7,111 bases of DNA from the NCBI GenBank assembly GCA_016342385.1, contig JAEINM010000212.1, positions 1 through 7,111 of the forward strand, read 5' to 3'. This document shows positions 1 to 6,400 of this stretch, piece by piece. Source of the stretch: Spirochaetaceae bacterium. Its GTDB lineage: Bacteria > Spirochaetota > Spirochaetia > DSM-2461. The position numbers were made by a program, and so were the translations under genes. Within the stretch, counting starts at the first letter, position 1. Each line of letters starts with the position of its first letter. The notes below the pieces were generated by a model that made no database searches, had not been told where the DNA came from, and saw nothing but the letters and a program-made list of their open reading frames with translations.

Positions 1-1790
1 CATGGAATTCTACTACAGGAACGACCTACACACCGTATCGCGTTGAAGGTACATATGAAGTTGAAGTCCGCGAAAGAGATAACGCAGGGAACTGGTCCTC
101 TATCAGCAGTCATAGAATAACTGTTGACACAACAGCTCCAATCATCAGCAGCATTCAAATCCGCGATCCCTCACCTTATGTCAACGACGGAGATTATTCC
201 CATACCAACAGCGAGACCGTATCAGTAATAATCGGAGGCGATATAAGCGCTGAAGGGGGCAGACCGGTCAGCATTAGATACTACGACTATAATCCTTCAG
301 GATGGAAAGACTGGGGTTCCTATTTCACAGGTACCTCTGAAACAATTTCAACAACTGTCTCAGCTACTAACGGATCAAAAACGATCTATGCCGAACTTAT
401 TGACGAAGCGGGTAATTACTCCGGCTATATCAATGATACGATAATCCTGGACACCATAGCTCCGACAGGAACCTTTACCATAAATAACGGAGCGACCTAT
501 ACTCCTTCTCTGGCATTCAAAATGTATCTGAACATCACCGATAATCTGTCTCAAGTTTCAGATTTTATGGTTAGGACCTACGATTATTATGGTGAAGACG
601 GAGATGGATCAGGGTGGGAAGGATACAGACCTTATGCCGCATTAATGGATTCTGACTGCCAATTCTCAACAACAGCCGGCACCAAACAAGCCAGAGCTCT
701 AATCTATGATGCCGCAGGAAATACTGTAAATATATACGATTCAATCATATTACAGGTACCAGTACCGCAGTACGCCTACAAGGGCTATTACAGCAGCGGA
801 TCTACTAGTGTCTTTTATACACCTGTAACAGAAGATCCGGGATCGTATACAACTCTATATCGTACCTACTCAACAACCGATCCCAATGCCGATCCCAACA
901 ATGGTGATTCTGTAACCTATAGAGGAGATACATACTCTACTTCTTATGATTACTTCTCCATACCGAAAGAACAGATCCTCTACTTCTTTGTCAGGGCCTA
1001 TAATGGCGATACCGGCGGATGGGGGCCCTACAGCGCCACAAATGTAATGGGATTCTCCTCAACCATAACTATTGTATACGATGATGATGAAGCGGCGGAT
1101 ATCACAAGGGCTAATGACATCAAAAATGTGTTAAAGATGGACCTTCCCGGAGCCAGCACCCAGATAAGCGGGACAATGCCCTCCTATACTGTCACCCTTC
1201 TACCGGAAGATCTCGTCTCGACAACTTACAGCACTGGAAACCACATCTATGGGGATCCGGTCATCGTAACCCACGGGACATCTTTTTCCTGGAGCAGTAC
1301 AACTGACGACAATAAGGTTCGAAACATTATCGCCAATGGTAACTACCACAGTATCTTCGGAATGGGTACAGGGGGGACATCTCTCATATCCATTGTCGAT
1401 TATAGAGGTTCAGGATGGGGTGTCAGCGGACAATTCCCCAACCAGATCGGTTACGCCCACAGTGCAGTCAGCAGCAGTCAGAAATATCTCAATGTTTGGA
1501 TTAGCGGGCAGACATACGATCCCTGGACATCGACTAGTTATACACCTCTCTACTCAACAGGTATTATCCATAGCCATAAAGCCCTGCACCTCATCGATTA
1601 TGGAGGTATGTACGAAGTCAGTGTGTACAGATCAGGGCAGGCAAATGTAACGGGCGGAACGTCGCCCTACTTCCCATTGGCACGGCAAGGTAGGTTCTTC
1701 CACTGGGGATTCGATCAGGTACCCGATGACAATGTCAGGGGAAGGGTATTATTTATCAACTCTGTGGAATTGATGAATAATCTCTATTAA
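1..1790 (+). CDS. Large surface/secreted protein with tandem Ig-like modules, 3' end only
   Basis: The reading frame is open from base 3 to the TAA at 1788-1790 (595 residues), so the true start lies left of the window; the ATG at 522 is internal. Numbering from base 3, three Ig-like modules each end near a D-x-A-G-N motif (D26, D134, D236, about 105 residues apart). Linkers of the form DTTAP (42-46) and LDTIAP (149-154) join the modules. Residues about 256-350 look like a fibronectin-III-like module rich in Tyr, Ser and Thr. Residues about 354-595 form a distinct C-terminal domain: a strand ITIVYDDDE, then PVIVTHGTSFSW, an elbow-like GMGTGG, and near the end RFFHWGFDQVPDDN followed by GRVLFINSVELM. 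This order resembles ThuA or class I amidotransferase-like folds, but the domain has no cysteine, so catalysis is doubtful. The biased composition fits an extracellular protein for adhesion, glycan binding or surface structure. The Ig-like modules are well supported; the fold of the tail is inference and the exact function is unknown. Confidence 0.85.
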   Translation, partial: WNSTTGTTYTPYRVEGTYEVEVRERDNAGNWSSISSHRITVDTTAPIISSIQIRDPSPYVNDGDYSHTNSETVSVIIGGDISAEGGRPVSIRYYDYNPSGWKDWGSYFTGTSETISTTVSATNGSKTIYAELIDEAGNYSGYINDTIILDTIAPTGTFTINNGATYTPSLAFKMYLNITDNLSQVSDFMVRTYDYYGEDGDGSGWEGYRPYAALMDSDCQFSTTAGTKQARALIYDAAGNTVNIYDSIILQVPVPQYAYKGYYSSGSTSVFYTPVTEDPGSYTTLYRTYSTTDPNADPNNGDSVTYRGDTYSTSYDYFSIPKEQILYFFVRAYNGDTGGWGPYSATNVMGFSSTITIVYDDDEAADITRANDIKNVLKMDLPGASTQISGTMPSYTVTLLPEDLVSTTYSTGNHIYGDPVIVTHGTSFSWSSTTDDNKVRNIIANGNYHSIFGMGTGGTSLISIVDYRGSGWGVSGQFPNQIGYAHSAVSSSQKYLNVWISGQTYDPWTSTSYTPLYSTGIIHSHKALHLIDYGGMYEVSVYRSGQANVTGGTSPYFPLARQGRFFHWGFDQVPDDNVRGRVLFINSVELMNNLY

Positions 1791-1809
1791 TATATAGAAC
1801 ATATAACTA

Positions 1810-1850
1810 GGGGGGCACTCTAATAGAGAGTCAGCCCCTCTTTATTATTT
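1810..1850 (+). terminator. Intrinsic terminator of the Ig-like surface protein gene
   Basis: A hairpin begins 20 bases after the stop codon. GGGGC (1812-1816) pairs with GCCCC (1834-1838), and ACTCT (1817-1821) pairs with AGAGT (1827-1831), with loop AATAG and a two-base bulge CA. The T-rich stretch TCTTTATTATTT follows. This is a typical Rho-independent terminator on the plus strand, although the T-tract is interrupted. Confidence 0.85.
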
Positions 1851-1943
1851 CTATCGTAATCCTGAATAGATTAGAAAGTCTGAATTATTTTGCTTTTCTA
1901 TCTTTGTACAATTGGGAATTTTAGTCATGAAAAGAATAATAAG

Positions 1944-1972
1944 AAAAAAAGGCCGTCCCTTTTAGGACAGCC
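1944..1972 (-). terminator. Intrinsic terminator of the lipoprotein gene
   Basis: Read on the minus strand, GGCTGTCC (1972-1965) pairs with GGACGGCC (1958-1951) with one T:G wobble and a six-base loop. Seven consecutive T residues (1950-1944) follow at once. It lies 21 bases beyond the TAG stop of the lipoprotein gene, which is the expected place. This is a strong, classic Rho-independent terminator. Confidence 0.92.
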
Positions 1973-1992
1973 CCGTGTAAGCTAAAAAAAAG

Positions 1993-3312
1993 CTAAAATG
2001 ATCTGATTGCCCGTACAAATAAGGGATCTTCTTTAGGATTTCCTCCTAGGGAACCATTACTAAAATCTATCGATATAGCAGAAATATACCCTTCCCCGGG
2101 GATTTCTTCATCGGTTGAACTCCAGTATGGGAAATCACTAAGATCTCCAATATTTCTGTTCTTTAATAGGAACATTGCACTTAATTCATCCGCTGAAGGT
2201 AAAAACCAATCATCATAGGATACCTCATTATAAATAATAGACAGATCGTTACAAAGTTGTGCTGCATAATCTCCCGCTCCCTGGCTGGCGATTATCAACC
2301 CCGTATTGGAACCGCCTGTTCCCAGTTCCATGGCGATTGCTCCAGTCTCGGTATTAGCACCATTATTCCATCTGATTCCACTACTCTGATCATATGGAGC
2401 TGCTTCCAGATACTGCCACCCATCAGAAGAACTTCCCTTATCGTAGATAATCCATCCTCCTGCAGGTCCAATAGCAGAGATTGCCGTCCACTGAGCATAT
2501 AGAATTACATCAGAAGCTGTCATGGGATAAGTTTCGCCCAATTCCAACACTATTCCTGTATCATTACCATCTATATAAAGAGCCCAGCCGGAAAGGATGA
2601 GAGAAATTCCAGCGTCTATATTAACAAGGTTTCCTGGATTCTCCGCGGTAGTGAATGAGCCATAATCCAAAGTAACGGGATCAGGGACAGTACCACCTGT
2701 ACCTTCCGAATCGGCATAAGTAATTGTATACTGATTAATCTCCCATTGAGCATAAAGGGTAATTCCCTCCTGATTCATAGTGATACTAACACCATCGGCA
2801 TAATCTGTCCCGCTGCCATCAGAAGCGGTATTCCAACCGGTAAAAGAAGCTTCATTTAGTGAATATCCGTTTGCAGTTAGAGTTGCAGATGCACCATATT
2901 CCAGATCCATACCAATAGTTGTCCCTGTCGCCAGATCATCATTCTTATCAAATGTAACTGAATAAGTACTAATTTCCCACTGAGCATAGAGAATTAAATC
3001 TTCAGATCCCATTGTAAAACTAATACTATCTTCAAAATCTGTCCCGGAACCATCAGATGATGTATTCCATCCTCCAAACAGGGCTCCGACTTTATCAAAA
3101 CCATTAACAGTTAAATTTGCCGTCATTCCGCTCTCAATCGTTTGATTTTCCATCGTACCTGTGGCAGCGTCATCATTTTTATTAAAAGTAATTGTAAACA
3201 ATTCGGTATCGGATTCCTGCTGTTCAAGATTATCCGTAGGTTGTTCACAACTCATAAGTAATGACAATACGATTATTGATGCAGATAAAAATTCAAGCAC
3301 TGTCTTTTTCAT
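1993..3312 (-). CDS. Lipoprotein with three InlB B-type repeats and a C-terminal DUF1566/Lcl-like domain
   Basis: The protein has 439 residues from the ATG at 3312. An in-frame ATG lies 21 bases upstream at 3333, but AGGAG (3325-3321) sits between the two ATGs, 8 bases before the second, so the second is chosen. A signal peptide is seen: KK at 2-3, a hydrophobic stretch 11-20, and lipobox LLMSC with C22 as the lipidated cysteine. Three tandem repeats of the Listeria-Bacteroides/InlB B type follow (about 39-113, 115-191, 192-275). Each ends in LYAQW, and the first two carry TFDKNDD- and GWNTxSDGSGTD-type motifs. Residues about 281-439 match DUF1566/Lcl: GPAGGWIIYDKG at the start, DDWFLPSADEL at 367-377, YWSSTDEE at 396-403 and a terminal FVRAIRSF. 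The architecture suggests a secreted, membrane-anchored surface lipoprotein; its ligand is unknown. The gene is a single unit with its own terminator and a candidate promoter. Lipoprotein and domain calls are firm; the role is not. Confidence 0.93.
   Translation of the reverse strand: MKKTVLEFLSASIIVLSLLMSCEQPTDNLEQQESDTELFTITFNKNDDAATGTMENQTIESGMTANLTVNGFDKVGALFGGWNTSSDGSGTDFEDSISFTMGSEDLILYAQWEISTYSVTFDKNDDLATGTTIGMDLEYGASATLTANGYSLNEASFTGWNTASDGSGTDYADGVSITMNQEGITLYAQWEINQYTITYADSEGTGGTVPDPVTLDYGSFTTAENPGNLVNIDAGISLILSGWALYIDGNDTGIVLELGETYPMTASDVILYAQWTAISAIGPAGGWIIYDKGSSSDGWQYLEAAPYDQSSGIRWNNGANTETGAIAMELGTGGSNTGLIIASQGAGDYAAQLCNDLSIIYNEVSYDDWFLPSADELSAMFLLKNRNIGDLSDFPYWSSTDEEIPGEGYISAISIDFSNGSLGGNPKEDPLFVRAIRSF
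2488..3198 (-). repeat. Three tandem InlB B-type repeats inside the lipoprotein gene
   Basis: At the protein level three units of roughly 75-84 residues lie in tandem, corresponding to bases 3198-2974, 2970-2740 and 2739-2488. Units 1 and 2 are close: both have NDD-x-ATG near the start, GWNT-x-SDGSGTD in the middle, and LYAQWE at the end. Unit 3 has diverged (TYADSEGTGGTVPDPVTLDYG, with a longer middle) but keeps the ILYAQW end. The units have drifted at the nucleotide level, so this is an old duplication rather than a recent or unstable array. Confidence 0.88.
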
Positions 3313-3320
3313 TTCAAAAT

Positions 3321-3325
3321 CTCCT
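3321..3325 (-). promoter_or_regulatory. Shine-Dalgarno site that fixes the lipoprotein start
   Basis: AGGAG on the minus strand, with 8 bases between it and the ATG at 3312. It lies inside the seven-codon stretch that would be coding if the upstream ATG at 3333 were used. The upstream ATG is preceded by an A/T-rich stretch with no such site. Confidence 0.85.
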
Positions 3326-3333
3326 TTTTTCAT

Positions 3334-3654
3334 AAAAACGTGTTTAGCGATAATACTGTAATAGATATGTTCTTATATGTTAAATAACTGAATTAATAAT
3401 TTATAGGTGAGATCTGCTTTTTGAAAAATTGATTATCAGTAAAAGTAAATCTGTAATACTATTTTTACATTCAAGCCATTCTGATGTCAACAAAGACTTT
3501 CCCTAATATATCCTTAATCAATAAATAAAATGAGATACCCAACTGGAAAAGGAAACGAAACTTCTGCTGTTCTTTTATTCTGAGGATATAGAAAGATGAA
3601 TACAAACTGAATGTGTATAAGATACGACTCAGATATTCGAGAAATCGACGTATC
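3334..3654. other. AT-rich gene-poor gap between the lipoprotein and aspartate kinase genes
   Basis: This stretch of about 320 bases is clearly richer in A and T than its neighbours. It holds the leader and a candidate promoter of the lipoprotein gene and a weak hairpin just after the kinase stop codon. The only open frame of note (3471-3671, minus, 66 codons) overlaps the kinase end by 17 bases. It has no convincing Shine-Dalgarno site, is rich in Phe, Leu, Ile and Tyr as random AT-rich DNA would be, and resembles no family I know. I see no tRNA, small RNA or repeat here. Confidence 0.6.
3462..3490 (-). promoter_or_regulatory. Candidate sigma-70-type promoter for the lipoprotein gene
   Basis: On the minus strand a perfect -35 hexamer TTGACA (3490-3485) is followed, after 17 bases, by TAAAAA (3467-3462), which matches four of six positions of the -10 consensus. 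Transcription would start near 3455, giving an untranslated leader of about 140 bases before the ATG at 3312. The spacing is ideal but the -10 is weak, and AT-rich DNA yields such matches by chance. Confidence 0.35.
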
Positions 3655-3655
3655 T
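3620..3655 (-). terminator. Weak hairpin at the end of the aspartate kinase gene, possible terminator
   Basis: AGATACG (3655-3649, minus strand) pairs with CGTATCT (3626-3620) and starts within the stop codon. A small inner pairing (GAT/ATC with TT/AA) can form in the 22-base loop. No run of T follows on the minus strand, so if this ends transcription it would be inefficient or rely on Rho or another factor. Confidence 0.25.
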
Positions 3656-4989
3656 CAGAAAAACTCATCATGAAGCGACTGAATCGTCTCGTTTAACTTG
3701 TTTTCCGGCACGACAATGGATAAATTGGTATCCGAAGCGCCCAGAGAGATCATTCTGATAGGTGTCCCGTTCAGTGACCCGAAAACGCGGGAAACAAACA
3801 CCGAGTCTTTCCACAATTCCTGTCCCACAAGACAGATGATGGCTTTTTTGTATTCCACCGAAGCCGTCCCCATCTCCTCCAGCTCACGAACAATGTTATC
3901 AACATGCTCGGGATTTTCAATAGTCATGGATACGGAAACTTCCGAAGTGGAAATAAGATCGACAGGAGTTTTATAGCGATCGAATATGGTAAAAATATTC
4001 TTTAAAAATCCATAGGCGTTGAGCATTTTTGAAGATGTAATGGAGACAACTGTAATATCCCTCTTTCCCGTAATCGCCTTAACACCCCGATCATCAACAA
4101 CAGGAAGTATGGATGTACCGGGACCTTCAGGATTCAGTGTATTTTTCACAAGAACCGGAATTTGCTGTCTCACTGCCGGTTGAATCGTCGCCGGATGAAC
4201 AACCTTGGCTCCAAAAAAAGCCAACTCTCCCGCTTCAGAATAGGTGATACTATTAATGGTTTTTGCCCCTTTCACATAGCGGGGATCGGAGGTCATAATG
4301 CCATCCACATCGGTCCAGATCTGGACTTCCTGAGCCGACAGAGAAGAACCGATTAATGTAGAGGAATAATCACTGCCCCCTCTTCCCAGCGTAGTGGTCA
4401 CACCATTTTCCGTGGATGAAATAAATCCCTGTGTAACAATCAGTTTCAGCGGTTCGGGAAAAACCTTTTCCCCAATGGCCTCATCTATTTTATCTAATAA
4501 AGGGATGGCCGCATTAAAATTCTCATCGGTTATAAGAAAGCTTCTGGCATCGATAAGTTCTGTTTTTATACCACGCTCCATGGCTCTGGAGGCTATTATC
4601 CTGGTTGAGAGAAGCTCGCCAAATGAAAGCAGAGCATCACGGCTTCTGGGGCTGCATTCATGAAGGAGAGATAACCCCTTAACCAGAGAAGAGAGCTGAG
4701 AAATCAAATCATTTATATCGGCTTGAGTGGATGCGAGAATACCCCCGGAAAGGAATTCCCCGGCTGTTTTCAGATGCATTTCTTTTATCTGATCAACCAG
4801 TATATTGGCCTTGTCTCTATCACCGATAACGGCATGTTCAATAATGTCTTCAATTTTATTTGTGGTTTTACCCATGGCAGAAAAGACAAGCACAGGAGCT
4901 CTATCGATCTGGGAGTTGGCAATATCGAGAACTCTGTCAATTTTCTCACAGTTCTCTACGGAAGTTCCACCGAATTTCAGTACAATCAT
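3655..4989 (-). CDS. lysC: Monofunctional aspartate kinase, lysine-sensitive (LysC/AKIII) type
   Basis: Aspartokinase phosphorylates L-aspartate with ATP to give 4-aspartyl phosphate. This is the first committed step to lysine/diaminopimelate, threonine and methionine, in the cytosol. The protein has 444 residues, normal for the single-function family. Kinase motifs are in order: KFGGTS at 5-10, FSAMGKTTN at 36-44, SFGELLSTR at 122-130, TTLGRGGSDYS at 199-209, WTDVDGIMTSDPR at 225-237 and FFGAKVVHP at 258-266. Two ACT domains follow (about 313-380 and 384-444). The first has MLNAYGFL and VDLISTSEVSVS, very like the lysine-binding region of E. coli LysC, and the second has IRMISLGASDTNLS. Feedback inhibition by lysine is therefore likely, but inferred. 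There is no fused homoserine dehydrogenase. The ATG start gives the canonical MIVLKFGG; GAGGAG (5007-5002) precedes it with a rather long 12-base gap. It lies 124 bases downstream of the alanyl-tRNA editing gene. Confidence 0.95.
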   Translation of the reverse strand: MIVLKFGGTSVENCEKIDRVLDIANSQIDRAPVLVFSAMGKTTNKIEDIIEHAVIGDRDKANILVDQIKEMHLKTAGEFLSGGILASTQADINDLISQLSSLVKGLSLLHECSPRSRDALLSFGELLSTRIIASRAMERGIKTELIDARSFLITDENFNAAIPLLDKIDEAIGEKVFPEPLKLIVTQGFISSTENGVTTTLGRGGSDYSSTLIGSSLSAQEVQIWTDVDGIMTSDPRYVKGAKTINSITYSEAGELAFFGAKVVHPATIQPAVRQQIPVLVKNTLNPEGPGTSILPVVDDRGVKAITGKRDITVVSITSSKMLNAYGFLKNIFTIFDRYKTPVDLISTSEVSVSMTIENPEHVDNIVRELEEMGTASVEYKKAIICLVGQELWKDSVFVSRVFGSLNGTPIRMISLGASDTNLSIVVPENKLNETIQSLHDEFF

Positions 4990-5001
4990 TGGTAAATCAG
5001 T

Positions 5002-5007
5002 CTCCTC
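5002..5007 (-). promoter_or_regulatory. Shine-Dalgarno site of the aspartate kinase gene, long spacing
   Basis: GAGGAG on the minus strand is the only good ribosome-binding match before the ATG at 4989. The gap is 12 bases, longer than the 6-9 seen at the other genes here, which could lower initiation. No alternative start suits it, because the protein family begins at this methionine. Confidence 0.6.
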
Positions 5008-5049
5008 ATATTACCGGACTCGATTATCCGTTCAACAGCGGTATAAATG

Positions 5050-5078
5050 ATTATCACACCTCTATCGATCCGGTTTAA
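5050..5078 (-). promoter_or_regulatory. Candidate promoter for the aspartate kinase gene
   Basis: On the minus strand TTAAAC (5078-5073, three of six matches to the -35 consensus) is followed after 17 bases by an extended -10, TGTGATAAT (5058-5050), whose hexamer GATAAT matches five of six. Transcription would start near 5043, about 54 bases before the ATG. A near-perfect 14-base palindrome, GGTTTAATTGAACC (5072-5085), overlaps the -35 and could be an operator. A second possible promoter is TTGACC (5117-5112) with TATGTT (5093-5088), 18 bases apart, overlapping the stop of the upstream gene. Neither is proven. Confidence 0.4.
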
Positions 5079-5113
5079 TTGAACCTAAACATAGAGTGGA
5101 TCTCAGCTCAAGG

Positions 5114-6376
5114 TCAAGTAAGGGGAAGGGAAAACTGTTTCTGAAATTCCTCCAGAGCTGAACAATTTCCCAGTTTCCCCTGCCATAGTGGCGATTTCCC
5201 ACCGCCTTTTCCCTGGACAAGGGGAAGAAGTTCACTGCGGAAACGGTTAAAATCAAATTCCTCTTCTCCTGTTGAGACAACAGCCCACTGCCCCTCCTCA
5301 CCTTGTACATTGAGCACACAGAGACTCACATGACGAAAGGAACTGAGAGTGATAATTATCTTTTTAAAATAGGCGGAATCTGCCTCATGAAGAACAAAAG
5401 ATTTCTTCCCTTCAAGATTCTCATTTCTAATTTCTTCGGCTTTAAGAAAGGCCATCTCTTTCAGTAAACCGCTATTTCTCTTTTTCTCCTCACCTAAAGA
5501 GGAGAGGATTCGGTCAAACTCTCTCATGATTCCCTTTAAGGGAACTGATAAGGCCTCTGACATTCTATCTGAGATTTCTGTTTTTTCCCGGTAATCCCTA
5601 TAGGCGCGGTTTCCGATTAACCAGAAAAGTCTTAAGTGACCACGGACTTTTTCCTGCCCTTTATATTTGATCAGCCCGACTTCCCCGGTCCTGCACAGGT
5701 GTACACCACCACAAGCAGCCAGATCCTTCAGAGCCCCAGTAAAAACATCGAAATCCCCGGATAACATCAAAGAGGCTTTTTCAAGATCCTTAAGTGAAGA
5801 GCCTTCAAGAGAATCGCCGCCGATCTGAAGGAGTCTGACATTTTCAGTCCGTTTTGTTTCTCTTCTAAGGGGAAACAATGAAACAGGAATCTCTCCGTTC
5901 AAATAAGAATAAACAGGGTGATTTGCGCAGACCAGGCCATTGGCGGCATCTTCTATCAGTTCCAGATTTTCAGTACTGATTTCACTCAGGTCTATCTCTA
6001 TAGAGGTATAATCGTCCGCCTGATGCACGGCAACCGTAGAAGCGCCCAGAATCCTTTTCAGCACGGCTGAAAGGATATGCTGCCCTGTATGCTGCTGCAT
6101 ATAGTCAAAGCGGTAATTCCAGTCGATAACACCTGAGACTGTGGAGCTTTCGGGCAATTCATCCATATAATGATAGATTTGATCCTCTTCCTTCTGGACA
6201 TGGGTAACCGGGATATCATTCAATGTCCCCTTGTCCCCGGGCTGTCCCCCGCCTTCGGGGTAGAAGGCGGTATGGCTCAGCTGAATCCGCCACCGTTTAT
6301 CTATTTTTTCCTTTTGAATGATTTCCGCCGTGAATTCACGGAGATAGGGATCGTCATAATATAGTTTTTCAGTCAA
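5114..6376 (-). CDS. AlaX-type alanyl-tRNA editing protein (long form, DHHA1-like tail)
   Basis: A stand-alone relative of the alanyl-tRNA synthetase editing domain, expected to hydrolyse Ser- (or Gly-) mischarged tRNA-Ala in the cytosol. Numbering from the TTG at 6376 (420 residues), FYPEGGGQPGD lies at 38-48. The zinc-binding HTGQH is at 96-100 (H96, H100) and its partner CGGVH at 222-226 (C222, H226), so all four metal ligands are present. A charged, probably coiled-coil helix spans about 265-320. The tail resembles DHHA1, with GKGGGKSPLWQGK at 389-401. There is no aminoacylation domain, so this is not a truncated synthetase. About 26 extra residues seem to lie between VRLLQI (185-190 region) and CGGVH compared with relatives I recall. 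The TTG start is chosen because GGAG (6386-6383) lies 6 bases before it and it yields MTEKLYYDDPYL, typical of the family. A GTG at 6388 adds four residues but lacks a Shine-Dalgarno site. It follows the AIM24-like gene by 24 bases, so the two are probably co-transcribed. Confidence 0.9.
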   Translation of the reverse strand: MTEKLYYDDPYLREFTAEIIQKEKIDKRWRIQLSHTAFYPEGGGQPGDKGTLNDIPVTHVQKEEDQIYHYMDELPESSTVSGVIDWNYRFDYMQQHTGQHILSAVLKRILGASTVAVHQADDYTSIEIDLSEISTENLELIEDAANGLVCANHPVYSYLNGEIPVSLFPLRRETKRTENVRLLQIGGDSLEGSSLKDLEKASLMLSGDFDVFTGALKDLAACGGVHLCRTGEVGLIKYKGQEKVRGHLRLFWLIGNRAYRDYREKTEISDRMSEALSVPLKGIMREFDRILSSLGEEKKRNSGLLKEMAFLKAEEIRNENLEGKKSFVLHEADSAYFKKIIITLSSFRHVSLCVLNVQGEEGQWAVVSTGEEEFDFNRFRSELLPLVQGKGGGKSPLWQGKLGNCSALEEFQKQFSLPLT

Positions 6377-6382
6377 GTCTAT

Positions 6383-6386
6383 CTCC
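6383..6386 (-). promoter_or_regulatory. Shine-Dalgarno site supporting a TTG start for the tRNA editing gene
   Basis: GGAG on the minus strand, 6 bases before the TTG at 6376. This same GGAG would be inside the coding region if the GTG at 6388 were the start, and no other purine-rich site precedes that GTG. The site decides the start, though coupling to the upstream stop codon at 6403-6401 could still permit GTG use. Confidence 0.6.
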
Positions 6387-6400
6387 ACTATAGCAGGATT

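Noticed and set aside
1336..1650. A 104-codon plus-strand frame inside the surface-protein gene
   Set aside because: It is an out-of-frame shadow: the main frame encodes a coherent domain across it, and this one has no ribosome-binding site of note or recognisable motif.
522..1790. ATG at 522 as the start of the surface-protein gene
   Set aside because: The frame is open to the left edge and the upstream part encodes the same Ig-like modules (DNAGN and DEAGN motifs, DTTAP linker). The ATG is internal.
3620..3655. A tRNA-like element suggested by a TTCGA loop sequence in the hairpin
   Set aside because: There is no acceptor stem, anticodon arm or D arm around it. It is only a short inverted repeat.
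3471..3671. A 66-codon minus-strand frame after the aspartate kinase gene
   Set aside because: It has no good Shine-Dalgarno site, its Phe/Leu/Ile/Tyr-rich composition follows from AT-rich DNA, and it resembles no family I know. It could be a small hydrophobic protein but cannot be supported.
4990..5113. A lysine (L-box) riboswitch before the aspartate kinase gene
   Set aside because: The gap is only 124 bases, shorter than the usual L-box, and I see neither its conserved core nor a terminator/antiterminator pair.
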